This document shows, piece by piece, positions 54,736 through 63,604 of a stretch of DNA of 64,000 nt (its first letter is position 1; each line of letters starts with the position of its first letter). Where the stretch lies: NCBI RefSeq assembly GCF_002564045.1, contig NZ_PDJK01000002.1:682001-746000 (forward strand), read 5' to 3'. Source of the DNA: Amycolatopsis sulphurea (lineage in GTDB: Bacteria; Actinomycetota; Actinomycetes; Mycobacteriales; Pseudonocardiaceae). The position numbers were made by a program, and so were the translations under genes. Under the pieces are notes generated by a model. The model made no database searches. It had not been told where the DNA came from and saw only the letters and a list, made by a program, of their open reading frames with translations.

Positions 54736-55643
54736 AGTACCACTCGCAGTCCGGGCCGAGCGAGGCGACCAGCGGGCCGTCCCCGAGCAGCGGGACCCGC
54801 AGCCGTTCCTGCGGGAACCGGGAAAGGACGTAGCGCGGCAGGTCGACGAATGCCTCGACGGCGGACAGCTCACCACGTCGGGACGCCGCCTTTTGCCCGG
54901 CGAGCAGTACGCGGGCGGCGGCCAGCTGCGCGGATTCGAGCGGCCGTTGTGGACGACGGACGCTTTCCGCTATCCGGGCGGTGAATAACTCGCGTTGGTC
55001 ATCGCATTTGGTGCGGCCCGCGCCGAGCCGGGCGAACCGGCCGCGCAATGTCCGGGATTCCGCGTCCTGGGTCAGGCCGACGTTGAACGCGGCCCAGAAC
55101 ACCTCGGCCAGACCGGGGTCGCCGAATTCCGCGAGGACCGCCGCGAGCCGGGCGACCACGATGACCCGCACCAGCTCCGGGTCGGCGTCCTCGGGCACCT
55201 GCCAGCGCCGTCGCAGCTCCAGGCCGAGAAACGACCGCAGGTCCGCGCGCCAGACCCCTCTTCCCTTGTGCAGTGCCTCGATCGCCTTCGGCATCGCGCC
55301 GCGTACTGGGAATTCCCCTCGTCGCACGTGTTCCGACGGACCCACGTGGCCCTCCTTCCCGCCCAGGGCGCTGATCTTAAACGAAGAACGCACACCGGGA
55401 ATCCGGAATATTCCACCGTGGTCCGGACCACTCGTGTGAACTGGGAAAACGCGGAAAAGACGTGGAATTCTGTGCGGGAAACCACGGGGTAATCACGGTC
55501 CGACAGAGCGAGGTGACATCGCGTATCGGGTATCGGCCGCGACTTTCCCGCGAGAACCACCGGAATGGCGGTGTGCCCGCAGCCGCCGAGGTTAGGTTCG
55601 GGAAAACGGACCAGCCCGTGGGTCCGGGAATGGGGAGAGACCG

Positions 55644-55907
55644 GTGGAACTCGCGATGATCGTCGCGCTGTCGTTGCTCAGCGGCGCCAGCCTGACTGCA
55701 CTGCAGGCGTGCTGGCGCGCGCGGCGCCGGCTCGAACGGCGGCTGGCCGAATCGGCGCAGGTCTGGCCGGTGTGGCCGGAATACCGCCCGTACGACCAGC
55801 CGTGGCCGGTCGTCGTCCGGCAGCCGGTGCAGTACCCGGCCGTGCCTTCGCAGCCGGTGCGGAGGTACTGGCCGCACGAGGTGCGTTACCCGCCGAACCG
55901 GCGGTGA
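55644..55907 (+). CDS. small membrane-anchored hypothetical protein
   Basis: 87 residues from a GTG at 55644, with GGGGAGAG about 8 bp before. The start MELAMIVALSLLSGASLTAL is one hydrophobic segment, followed by an arginine-rich stretch (RARRRLERRLAES) and a Trp/Pro/Tyr-rich tail (VWPVWPEYRPYDQPWPVVV). No family is recognised. It converges on the phosphorylase gene. Codon use is normal for the genome, which supports translation. Confidence 0.65.
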   Translation: MELAMIVALSLLSGASLTALQACWRARRRLERRLAESAQVWPVWPEYRPYDQPWPVVVRQPVQYPAVPSQPVRRYWPHEVRYPPNRR

Positions 55908-55911
55908 GACC

Positions 55912-58455
55912 TCAGGCGAGCACCACTCTGGCCAGCTCCGCGGGGCTGGCCAGCAGTGGATGTTTCGGCAGCACGCGCACGGTGTAGCCGATCGAGCCCG
56001 CGCGTGGCAGCCGGAAGGTCGCCGCGAACGCGCCGATACCGTCGCTCTGCATCGGGACCAGGGCGGTGTCGGTGAGTTCGTCGCCGTCGCCCACCCGGCC
56101 GACCACGGCTTGGACGTCCACTTCGGACGGATCAAGGCCGGCGAGGTCGATCCGGGCGCGCACGGTCACCTCGGTACCGACCACGAACCGCTCGGTGCGG
56201 TCGTAGCGCAGCTCGGCATCGAAGATCCGCACGCGCGGCCACGCGACTTCGAGCTTGGTGCGGTAGTCGGCCAGCGACAGCGCACCGCGGTAAGCATTGT
56301 CAGTCGCCGCAGCAACCATCCGGGAAGCGGGCAGGTAGCCCGAGTCCACGTACTCGCGCACCATCCGCGAAGCCTGCACGCGCGGGCCGAGTGTCTCCAG
56401 CGTGTGCCACACCATGGACAGCCAGCCGGTGGGCACGCTGTCCTCCCCGGTGTCGTAGAACAGCGGCGCGATCTGCTGGCCGAGCAGGTCGTACAGCGCG
56501 GCGGCCTCCAGGTCGTCGCGGCGCAGCGGATCGGTCACGCCGTCCGCGTTCGGGATGGCCCAGCCGTTGGAACCGTCGTAGCACTCGTCCCACCAACCGT
56601 CGCGGATGGACAGGTTGAGCCCGCCGTTGAGCGCCGACTTCATCCCCGACGTGCCGCACGCCTCCAGCGGCCGCACCGGATTGTTCAGCCACACGTCACA
56701 GCCGCGGTAGAGGTAGCGGGCCATGGACATGTCGTAGTCCGGCAGGAAGACGATCCGGTGCCGCACCGCGGGATCGTCGACGAACCGCACGATCTGCTGG
56801 ATCAGCTGCTTGCCGTTCTCGTCCGCCGGATGCGACTTCCCGCCGACCACGATCTGGATCGGCCGCCGCTCGTCCAGCAGCAGGGCGCGCAGCCGGTCCG
56901 GATCGCGCAGCATCAGCGTGAGCCGCTTGTACGTGGGCACCCGGCGGGCGAAGCCGACCGTCAGCACGTCCGGATCGAAGACCCGGTCCGTCCAGCCCAG
57001 CTCCAGCGCCGACGCGCCGCGCTGCATCCACGCCGCGCGCACCCGGCGGCGGACTTCGGCGACCAGCTTCTCTCGCAGCTCCCGACGCAACGCCCACAGC
57101 TGCTCGTCGCTCACGCCGTCGCGCAGCGAACTGCCCGGCGCGCGGCCTTCGTGGCCGAACTCGTCGTGGTTGCCGCCGAGCAGCGCGCTCAGCTCCCGCG
57201 CGACCCAGGTCGGGCCGTGCACGCCGTTGGTGATGGACGAGATCGGCACCTCGTCGTCGTCGAATCCGGGCCACAGCCGGGAGAACATCCGCCGGGTGAC
57301 CCGGCCGTGCAGCTCGGAGACGCCGTTCGCGCGCTGGGCCAGCCGCAAGCCCATGTGCGCCATGTTGAACAGGCCGGGGTTGTCCTCCGCGCCGAGCTGC
57401 AGCACCCGGCGCACGTCCACATCGGGCACCAGCCGCCCGTCGGAGAAGTAGCGCTGCACGAGGTCCACCGGGAACCGGTCGATGCCCGCGCTGACCGGGG
57501 TGTGCGTGGTGAACACGGTGCCCGCCCGGACCGCCGGGAGCGCCTCGTCGAAGGCCAGCCCGTCGGCCTGGACGATCTCGCGGGCACGCTCCAGCCCGAG
57601 GAAGCCGGCGTGCCCTTCGTTGGTGTGGAACACCTTCGGCTGCGGATGCCCGGTCAGCTCGCAGAACTTGCGCACCGCGCGGAACCCGCCGATCCCGGCG
57701 AGGATCTCCTGCCGGATGCGATGGTCGGCGTCGCCGCCGTAGAGCCGGTCGGTCACCGGGCGGAGGTCCTCGTCGTTGGCCTCGATGTCGGTGTCGAGCA
57801 GCAGCAGCGGAATCCGGCCGACCCTGGCCCGCCACAGCTGCGCGCGCAACTCGCGGCCACCGGGCATGGCGACCTCGACCAGCACCGGGCGGCCGTCCTC
57901 GGTCACCAGCTCCAGAGGGAAGGCGTTGGGGTCGATCACCGGGTAGTGCTCGACCTGCCAGCCATCCAGCGACAGGCCCTGGCGGAAGTAGCCCGACCGG
58001 TAGAGCAGGCCGACACCGACCATCGGCACGCCGAGATCGGACGCGGCCTTGAGGTGGTCGCCGGCCAGCACGCCGAGCCCGCCGGAGTAGTTCGGCAGCG
58101 CCTCGGTGACGCCGAACTCCATGGAGAAGTACGCCACCGCCGCCGGCAGGCCCTCGTCGGTGCGACGCTGGTACCAGCGCGGTTCGATGAGGTAACGCTC
58201 CAGCCCGGCCGCGGCCTCGTCCGTGCGGCGCAGGAAATCCTCGTCCACGGCCAGCTCTTCGAGCCGCTGCGGGGGCAGCGCGGTGAGCATCCGCAGGGGG
58301 TCGCGGATCCGGTCGAACAGCTCGGCGTCCATCGACGCGAACAGGTCGCGGGTCGGAGGATGCCAGGTCCAGCGAAGATTGGTGGCCAGTGCGCCGAGGC
58401 CGGCGAGCGGCTCGGGCAGACTGGCGCGAACGGTGAACCGGCGGACTGCACGCAT
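55912..58455 (-). CDS. glgP: alpha-1,4-glucan phosphorylase (GlgP/MalP type)
   Basis: 847 residues from the ATG at 58455. It splits alpha-1,4 glucan with phosphate to glucose 1-phosphate using PLP. N-terminal NYSGGLGVLAGDHLKAASDLGVP and VFHTNEGHAGFL-type motifs, and the PLP-lysine region EACGTSGMKSALNGGLNLSI, are present. The size and the N-terminal DUF3417 (LAGLGALATNLRWTWHPPT) match the actinobacterial form (Rv1328 in M. tuberculosis). It fits the GH57/GT4 glucan genes elsewhere in the window, though it lies 35 kb away. Several very long frames overlapping it are shadows. Confidence 0.96.
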   Translation of the reverse strand: MRAVRRFTVRASLPEPLAGLGALATNLRWTWHPPTRDLFASMDAELFDRIRDPLRMLTALPPQRLEELAVDEDFLRRTDEAAAGLERYLIEPRWYQRRTDEGLPAAVAYFSMEFGVTEALPNYSGGLGVLAGDHLKAASDLGVPMVGVGLLYRSGYFRQGLSLDGWQVEHYPVIDPNAFPLELVTEDGRPVLVEVAMPGGRELRAQLWRARVGRIPLLLLDTDIEANDEDLRPVTDRLYGGDADHRIRQEILAGIGGFRAVRKFCELTGHPQPKVFHTNEGHAGFLGLERAREIVQADGLAFDEALPAVRAGTVFTTHTPVSAGIDRFPVDLVQRYFSDGRLVPDVDVRRVLQLGAEDNPGLFNMAHMGLRLAQRANGVSELHGRVTRRMFSRLWPGFDDDEVPISSITNGVHGPTWVARELSALLGGNHDEFGHEGRAPGSSLRDGVSDEQLWALRRELREKLVAEVRRRVRAAWMQRGASALELGWTDRVFDPDVLTVGFARRVPTYKRLTLMLRDPDRLRALLLDERRPIQIVVGGKSHPADENGKQLIQQIVRFVDDPAVRHRIVFLPDYDMSMARYLYRGCDVWLNNPVRPLEACGTSGMKSALNGGLNLSIRDGWWDECYDGSNGWAIPNADGVTDPLRRDDLEAAALYDLLGQQIAPLFYDTGEDSVPTGWLSMVWHTLETLGPRVQASRMVREYVDSGYLPASRMVAAATDNAYRGALSLADYRTKLEVAWPRVRIFDAELRYDRTERFVVGTEVTVRARIDLAGLDPSEVDVQAVVGRVGDGDELTDTALVPMQSDGIGAFAATFRLPRAGSIGYTVRVLPKHPLLASPAELARVVLA

Positions 58456-58579
58456 GGTCAGCGACCATATCGGGCCGGCGCCGGCGGCGCGCGTGGCCCA
58501 CTTGGGGCAATGTGCCCGTCCAGGGCGTACACGCTCGGTAGTCTCCGGAAGCCGAAACCGGGGATGGGAGCGAGGGAAC

Positions 58580-60022
58580 ATGAGCCGAGGGGGACGCGCG
58601 CTGGCGATGGTTGTGGTGGCCGGGCTGGTGGGCACGACGGCGTGCAGTGGCACGAGCGCTGCTCCGGTGACACCGGGAGCGGGCAACGTCGCGGGGCTGC
58701 CGGTGACCCATTTCGAAAGCGGGCTCAAGCCGGGCGCGGCCACACCGGACCTGCAGGTGCGCGGAGCCGAGGGCGGTACCGATGACCAGCTCGCCACCGC
58801 CGCGATCGCGGATGTGCAGGCGTACTGGTCGACCATGCTGCCCGCGCAGTTCGACGGCACCGCCTTCAAACCGGTGACCTCGCTGCTGTCCTACGATTCG
58901 CGCCGCGACCGCGAGGAAACCGCCTGCGGCAGCGTCAAGGAACTGGTGAACGCGTTCTACTGCGCCCGCGACGATTCGGTGGCCTGGGACCGCGGGGTGC
59001 TGCTGCCGATGCTGCGCAAGCGATTCGGCCCGATGGCCGTGGTGACCGTGCTGGCGCACGAGTTCGGGCACGCCATCCAGTACCGGCTCGGCGACCGCGC
59101 GGGGATCACCAAGGTCACCCCGACCGTGGTGAAGGAGCAGCAGGCGGACTGTTTCTCGGGCAGTTACTTCCGGTGGGTCGCGGGGGGCAGCAGCAAGTAC
59201 TACCAGGTGTCCACCACCGAGGGCCTGGACCAGGTGCTGGCCGCGCTGTTCCTCATCCGCGACCAGGCGGGCACGAGCGGGACCGGCCGGCAGGCCCACG
59301 GCACCGCCTTCGACCGCACGTTCGCGTTCCAAACCGGGTTCGAGAAAGGCCCGAAGGAATGCGCCGCGATGAACGCGGCGAATGTCCAGGCGCGGCTGAC
59401 CGAGCGGCCGTTCGACGCGGGCGACCGCGGCAAGGGCGACGCGAAGTTCGGCGAAAGCACGCTGCAGCCGGTGAAGACCAGCCTGGACGAGGCGTTCCGC
59501 GGCGCGGGTGTGAAGGCCCCGCAGTTCGTCCCCGGCAGCGGCAGCTGCCCGGCCGGCGGCCCGAGCACCCCGCCCGTCTCGTACTGCCCGGACGACAACA
59601 CCGTGCAGCTGGACCTCGATCGGCTCGCGGACCTGGCCCAGCCGGTGGACCAGCAGGCCGAGCTGGCCGGCCACACCACGACCGGGATGGGTGATTTCGC
59701 GGCGTTCGCCGAACTCGCGTCTCGTTACGCGCTCGGCATTCAGAAGGGCGTCGGCGCCTCGCTCGACAACGCGAACGCGGGCCTGCGCACGGCCTGCCTG
59801 GTCGGCGCATGGGCCGGGTTCACCCACCGGCCGGGCGCCTCCGGCAAGCTGCGGCTCTCGGCGGGCGATCTGGACGAGGCGATCGCCGACCTGCTGCGGC
59901 CGGAGGGGCTGGTCTCGGCCGACGTCCGCGGGAAACGCCCGGACAGCGGGTTCGATCGAGTGGAAGCTCTCCGGCGTGGCTACCTGGAGGGTTCGGCCGT
60001 CTGCTCGAAGCAGTATCCTTGA
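58580..60022 (+). CDS. neutral zinc metallopeptidase, lipoprotein
   Basis: 480 residues from the ATG at 58580. The start has a lipobox (LVGTTAC at about residue 22), so it should be lipid-anchored outside the membrane. The zinc motif VLAHEFGHAIQYR provides HExxH, and the downstream glutamate is probably in EQQADCFSGSYF, the pattern of the neutral zinc metallopeptidase family (YpfJ-like). Paired cysteines (CGSVKELVNAFYC, SCPAGGPSTPPVSYC) suggest disulfides. A bidirectional hairpin follows. Confidence 0.92.
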   Translation: MSRGGRALAMVVVAGLVGTTACSGTSAAPVTPGAGNVAGLPVTHFESGLKPGAATPDLQVRGAEGGTDDQLATAAIADVQAYWSTMLPAQFDGTAFKPVTSLLSYDSRRDREETACGSVKELVNAFYCARDDSVAWDRGVLLPMLRKRFGPMAVVTVLAHEFGHAIQYRLGDRAGITKVTPTVVKEQQADCFSGSYFRWVAGGSSKYYQVSTTEGLDQVLAALFLIRDQAGTSGTGRQAHGTAFDRTFAFQTGFEKGPKECAAMNAANVQARLTERPFDAGDRGKGDAKFGESTLQPVKTSLDEAFRGAGVKAPQFVPGSGSCPAGGPSTPPVSYCPDDNTVQLDLDRLADLAQPVDQQAELAGHTTTGMGDFAAFAELASRYALGIQKGVGASLDNANAGLRTACLVGAWAGFTHRPGASGKLRLSAGDLDEAIADLLRPEGLVSADVRGKRPDSGFDRVEALRRGYLEGSAVCSKQYP

Positions 60023-60027
60023 CCGGT

Positions 60028-60075
60028 ACGACGAAGGCCCGGTGTCCTCGGCCGGGGACACGGGGCCTTCGTCGT
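60028..60075. terminator. long bidirectional hairpin terminator
   Basis: Arms of about 20 bp (ACGACGAAGGCCCGGTGTCC with its near-perfect complement ending CTTCGTCGT at 60075, one mismatch) lie between convergent genes ending at 60022 and 60096. Serves both. Confidence 0.85.
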
Positions 60076-60095
60076 GCGTTTACGCGGGCTTCCGC

Positions 60096-61070
60096 TCAGT
60101 ACAGCACGCTGGCCAGCTCGCGGCGGGCCCTGCCGACCCGCTCGTCGGCCGGGTCGAACAGCTCGAACAGGGCCACCAGGTGTTCCCGGACCCGGTTGCG
60201 GTCCTCCCCCGCGGTCCGCCGGACCGCGCCGATCAGGCGGCGGAAAGCGGCTTCCACGTCCTGTCCGGCGACCTCCAGATCGGCGGCGGCGAGCTGGGCG
60301 TCCAGATCGGCCGGATCGGCGTCCGCCTTCGCCCGGGCGTCCGGGTCGGCAGCCTCCGCCCGAGCCGTGAACTTGACCTGGGCCAGGGCGTTGCGGGCCA
60401 GGGCGTTGGCCGGTTCGGCGTCCAGGATGCGCTCGTAGGCGGCCTGCGCGGCGGCGAAATCACCCCGTTCGAAGGCTTCCTCGGCCTCGGTGAAGCGCGG
60501 GTCCTCCGGCTCCTCGACCGGGCCGCGGGCCTCCTCGGCGGCCCGGATGCCGGGCAGGCGGTCGCGCAGGGCGTCCAGCAGCGAGTCCAGCCACTTGCGG
60601 ATCTCCGGTTCGGGCAGCGCCCCCGAGAACGCGTCGACCGGCTGACCGCCGGCGATCGCCACCACGGTAGGGATCGACTGCGCGCCGAACAGCTGCGCGA
60701 TGCGCGGGTTGGCGTCCACATCGACCTTGGCCAGCACCCAGGCGCCGCCGGCATCCGCGGCCAGCCGCTCCAGCACCGGGCTGAGCTGCTTGCACGGGCC
60801 GCACCATTCGGCCCACAGGTCCACGACCACGAGCTGGTTCAGCGAGCGCTCGACCACATCGGCCTGGAAGCTCGCCTCGCTCACCTCGAGCACTGCCGCC
60901 GACGGGGGCGCGGACCCCCCGGCGGGCGGCGGGGCGCCGTCCGCGGGCGGGGCCGGGGGCCGGCTCTGGGCCGCCTCCGCCCGTGCCTTGAGCGCGGACA
61001 GGTCGACCGCGCGGGACAATGCGGCGGACAGCGCCGCCGGGTTTCCTGCAGATCCGCGTGGGTTCGTCAC
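60096..61070 (-). CDS. thioredoxin-TPR protein (CnoX/YbbN-like)
   Basis: 324 residues from a GTG at 61070. A proline-rich linker leads into a thioredoxin domain ([20 protein letters not shown], active WCGPC at about 107-111). The C-terminal half is tetratricopeptide-like ([39 protein letters not shown]). Relatives bind chlorine- or stress-damaged proteins as holdases linked to GroEL. No signal peptide, so it is cytosolic. Confidence 0.93.
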   Translation of the reverse strand: MTNPRGSAGNPAALSAALSRAVDLSALKARAEAAQSRPPAPPADGAPPPAGGSAPPSAAVLEVSEASFQADVVERSLNQLVVVDLWAEWCGPCKQLSPVLERLAADAGGAWVLAKVDVDANPRIAQLFGAQSIPTVVAIAGGQPVDAFSGALPEPEIRKWLDSLLDALRDRLPGIRAAEEARGPVEEPEDPRFTEAEEAFERGDFAAAQAAYERILDAEPANALARNALAQVKFTARAEAADPDARAKADADPADLDAQLAAADLEVAGQDVEAAFRRLIGAVRRTAGEDRNRVREHLVALFELFDPADERVGRARRELASVLY

Positions 61071-61183
61071 ACCTCCATCCTGCCACCCCACGCCGGGGCG
61101 GGGTGGCAGGAGTCCCACCGTTCCCGCGTTGGCGTTCCGGCCTCTGGCTGAGGCATGCTCTGCGGGACCGCAGGGAGGCCCGG

Positions 61184-61591
61184 ATGCTGAGCCGGCGCAA
61201 CGCGACGGTGGTGGCCGCCGTCGCCGCCGCGGTGGCGTGGATCGTCACCATCACGGTCCTCGTGGCCCACGAGGACAACCCGGGCGCACCGTCGGCACCC
61301 GAACTGCGCGAACAGCTCACCACGGCACTTTCCGGGCGCGACGCGGATGCGCTGGCCGGACTGCTCGACGTCCCCGGCTCCGGCGCTGCCGACCTGGCCG
61401 GCGACTACGTCCGGGTCCTCGGCGACGATCAGGTGCGCGACCTGACCGTGCGGCTCGTCCCGGACGAGCACGCTCCGACCACCGCGGTGGTCAGCGGGGC
61501 CGGCCGGAGCGGGGCCCGGTTCACCTACCCGCTGGCGGTGACCAGCGCGAAGGGCCGGTGGACGGTGTCGTTCGTCCCGCCGCTGCCTTGA
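61184..61591 (+). CDS. small exported or membrane-anchored hypothetical protein
   Basis: 135 residues from the ATG at 61184 with GGGAGG 6 bp before. One N-terminal membrane helix ([20 protein letters not shown]) is followed by an about 100-residue outside domain ([20 protein letters not shown] ... [12 protein letters not shown]), which has the beta/alpha pattern of NTF2-like or DUF4878-like domains. No family can be named with confidence. It is divergent from the thioredoxin-TPR gene (113-bp gap). Confidence 0.75.
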   Translation: MLSRRNATVVAAVAAAVAWIVTITVLVAHEDNPGAPSAPELREQLTTALSGRDADALAGLLDVPGSGAADLAGDYVRVLGDDQVRDLTVRLVPDEHAPTTAVVSGAGRSGARFTYPLAVTSAKGRWTVSFVPPLP

Positions 61592-61683
61592 CCGTGGGAC
61601 CTGCGTCGCGCGCGGGCTGGCACAAACTGTTGTCAGGTACTCTTATGTGTAGACGTTTTGTTCCACTAACAGAGGCGGCGGCG

Positions 61684-62232
61684 ATGACCTCGAACACAGC
61701 CGAGCAGCACGGCCTATCGCGCAGCGGGCTGTACCGCGCCGCAAGGAAAGGCCGGTTCGAGCGCATCGCCCGCGGGATCTATCTGCCGGCCGACGCCGCG
61801 GCAGCGGACTGGGACTGGATCGAGGCAGCCAGCCGACGCCCGGCGGCCACGATCTGCCTGACCTCGGCACTGTCCCACCATGATCTGATCGATGCGATCC
61901 CAGCCGCACTGGACATCGCGATCCCTCGGGGGTCGCGCATTCCCACCGGGAACCCATCGATTGCGTGGCACTCCTTCAGCCAGTCCACCTTCTACCTCGG
62001 CCGTGACGAGATACCCATCCCCGGCACCGACCTGACCATCGGGCTCTACTCTCCCGAACGGTCGATCGCCGACGTCTTCCGCCTCCGCGGTGAGGTCGGC
62101 TACGAACTCGCCCGAGACGCGCTGAAGGAGTGGCTGCGCCGAGGCGGTAAACCCGCACACCTCGTGCAGTTCGCCACCACCCTGCCTCGGGCCAAGACCC
62201 CCATCCTCACCGCGCTGGACGCACTCGCATGA
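61684..62232 (+). CDS. AbiEi-type antitoxin
   Basis: 182 residues from the ATG at 61684; an in-frame ATG at 61645 (MCRRFVPLTEAAA) could give 13 more residues and a more typical N-terminus. The N-terminal winged helix (GLSRSGLYRAARKGRFERIA then RGIYLP) is the AbiEi antitoxin domain that represses its own promoter. The C-terminal domain (TICLTSALSHHDLIDAIPAA, IGLYSPERSIADVFRLRGEV, DALKEWLRRGGKPAHL) is also standard. It is coupled (ATGA) to the AbiEii toxin gene. Type IV toxin-antitoxin of phage-abortive-infection type. Confidence 0.88.
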   Translation: MTSNTAEQHGLSRSGLYRAARKGRFERIARGIYLPADAAAADWDWIEAASRRPAATICLTSALSHHDLIDAIPAALDIAIPRGSRIPTGNPSIAWHSFSQSTFYLGRDEIPIPGTDLTIGLYSPERSIADVFRLRGEVGYELARDALKEWLRRGGKPAHLVQFATTLPRAKTPILTALDALA

Positions 62233-63081
62233 CCATCGGCGACGCCACCTTCCGGCAGATCCAGGCCACCGCACGTTCGGCCGCGGCCCGGACGAGCCGT
62301 CCCGACCCAGGAATATCTGACCCGGCACATCCTCGAATCGTTCCTTGAGCGCCTCACCCGTACCACCCATGCCCAGGACTTCGTGCTCAAAGGCGGCATT
62401 CTGCTCGCCGCCTACGGGGTACGCCGCCCCACCAAAGATGCCGACGCGAACGCCATCGACGCAGACGTCTCGACCGCGCACCTCAGCACCGTGGTACGTG
62501 ACATCGCCGCCATCGACACCCCGGACGGCGTGGTCTTCGACGTCGGCACGATCTCCGTCCAGGAGATTCGCGAGCAGGCGGACTATCCCGGCTTTCGAGT
62601 GCGGGTGAAGGCCTCGATCACGCCCTGGCAGGGTGTCGCGGTCTGGGACGTGTCCACCGGCGACCCGATCGTCCCCGCGCCACGAACCGTACGAATCGAG
62701 CGGGTGCTCGGGCATCCGATCGAGATACTCGGCTACGCCCCCGAGACGACCATCGCGGAAAAAGGCATCACCATCCTCGAGCGAGGCATCACCAGCACCC
62801 GATGGCGGGACTACATCGACATCGTCCAGCTCGCCCGGCACGGCATCGACCCCGCAGAGCTTCTCCGCTCCGCTCACGCGGTCGCCCGCTACCGCGACGT
62901 CCTCCTCGAACCCGTCAGCCTGCACCTGGCCGGCTATGGACAGGTCGGGCAGACCAAGTGGGCCGCCTGGCGACGCAAGGAAGGACTCGAGACGATCTCC
63001 GAAGAACTCCTCGACAACCAAGTCGCACTCGTCGCGGCGATTCTCGATCCTATCTTCCGGGCAGGGTCCAGCACGAACTAG
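62229..63081 (+). pseudogene. AbiEii nucleotidyltransferase toxin, frameshifted near the start
   Basis: The ATG at 62229 overlaps the antitoxin stop and encodes MTIGDATFRQIQATARSAAA. After about codon 26 the homology moves one base: TQEYLTRHILESFLERLTRT then AQDFVLKGGILLAAYGVRRP, and the original frame meets TGA at 62346. The second frame then runs intact to 63081, with the nucleotidyltransferase GG...RxTKDxD motif (GGILLAAYGVRRPTKDADAN) and TIAEKGITILERGITSTRWR then DYIDIVQLAR. A single indel near 62300-62308 explains it. Either the toxin is dead, it is made by frameshifting, or translation restarts at the GTG at 62383. Confidence 0.8.
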
Positions 63082-63222
63082 CGATCACCCTCGGTCAAGC
63101 AGGCCGTCCGGGCAGATGACCGACGACAGGCGCACCGTCGACGGCGCCGCCTTGGTGTCCGGCGCACGAAAACCCAAAACGAACAGGTCACGTGCACTCG
63201 GGAGTCGGCGTCGTAGCCGCGC

Positions 63223-63525
63223 TCAGCCCTCGCGCAGGTGTGCTTCGACCCGTTCCACCTTCGCGGCCAGCTGGTTCTCGTAGCCGGGCCGGATGTCCGC
63301 CTTGAGCACCAGCCCGACCCGCGCCGACCCCTCCCCCGCGGCTGCCACGGCCTCCTTCACCACGGCCATGACTTCGTCCCACTCGCCCTCGATGCTCGTG
63401 AACATGGCGTCGGTCGAATTCGGCAGCCCGCTCTCGCGCACTACCTTGACCGCTCGGGCGACCTTCTCGCTGACTCCGCCGTCCGGGTCTACGCCGGACG
63501 GGCTCACGCTGAACGCGACGATCAT
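63223..63525 (-). CDS. thiamine-binding protein (MTH1187/YkoF family)
   Basis: 100 residues from the ATG at 63525. The small ferredoxin-like fold is seen in IVAFSVSPSGVDPDGGVSEK then VARAVKVVRESGLPNSTDAMFTSIEG, with the C-terminal VGLVLKADIRPGYENQLAAK. Family members bind thiamine or related pyrimidines and form tetramers. It is divergent from the MarR gene with a 79-bp gap. No transporter gene is nearby. Confidence 0.9.
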   Translation of the reverse strand: MIVAFSVSPSGVDPDGGVSEKVARAVKVVRESGLPNSTDAMFTSIEGEWDEVMAVVKEAVAAAGEGSARVGLVLKADIRPGYENQLAAKVERVEAHLREG

Positions 63526-63604
63526 GCTCGACTTCCTTTCGCCTGCCGGATTTCCGGTGGGGCCTCAGGGCACCGCGCGGTACCCGCTGGTAGCTTCGCG
63601 TGTC

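Larger units (their letters stand above)
53488..55345 (-). pseudogene. SseB-like (T7SS-locus) gene interrupted by an IS element
   Basis: The gene begins at a GTG at 55345 (AAGGAGGG 4 bp before) and is read to codon 203 (PDCEWY) at 54737, where the IS creates a TGA. Past the IS it resumes at 53711 in frame as CVFTDDRTLERYRGVVGDRW and ends at 53488. Removing the 1024-bp IS and one copy of the 3-bp duplication restores a continuous 276-residue frame. The C-terminal half (VFTDDRTLERY, GRELATAAV, PTGVLVNPSA) fits the SseB N-terminal domain; the first 150 residues are not recognised. It was probably the first gene of the ESX-like operon. Confidence 0.85.

Noticed and set aside
55960..60061. Very long open frames (941 and 1121 codons) opposite or out of phase with the phosphorylase and metallopeptidase genes.
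   Set aside because: They cross two real genes with clear catalytic motifs and are rich in Arg, Ala, Gly and Pro, as expected for GC-rich shadows.
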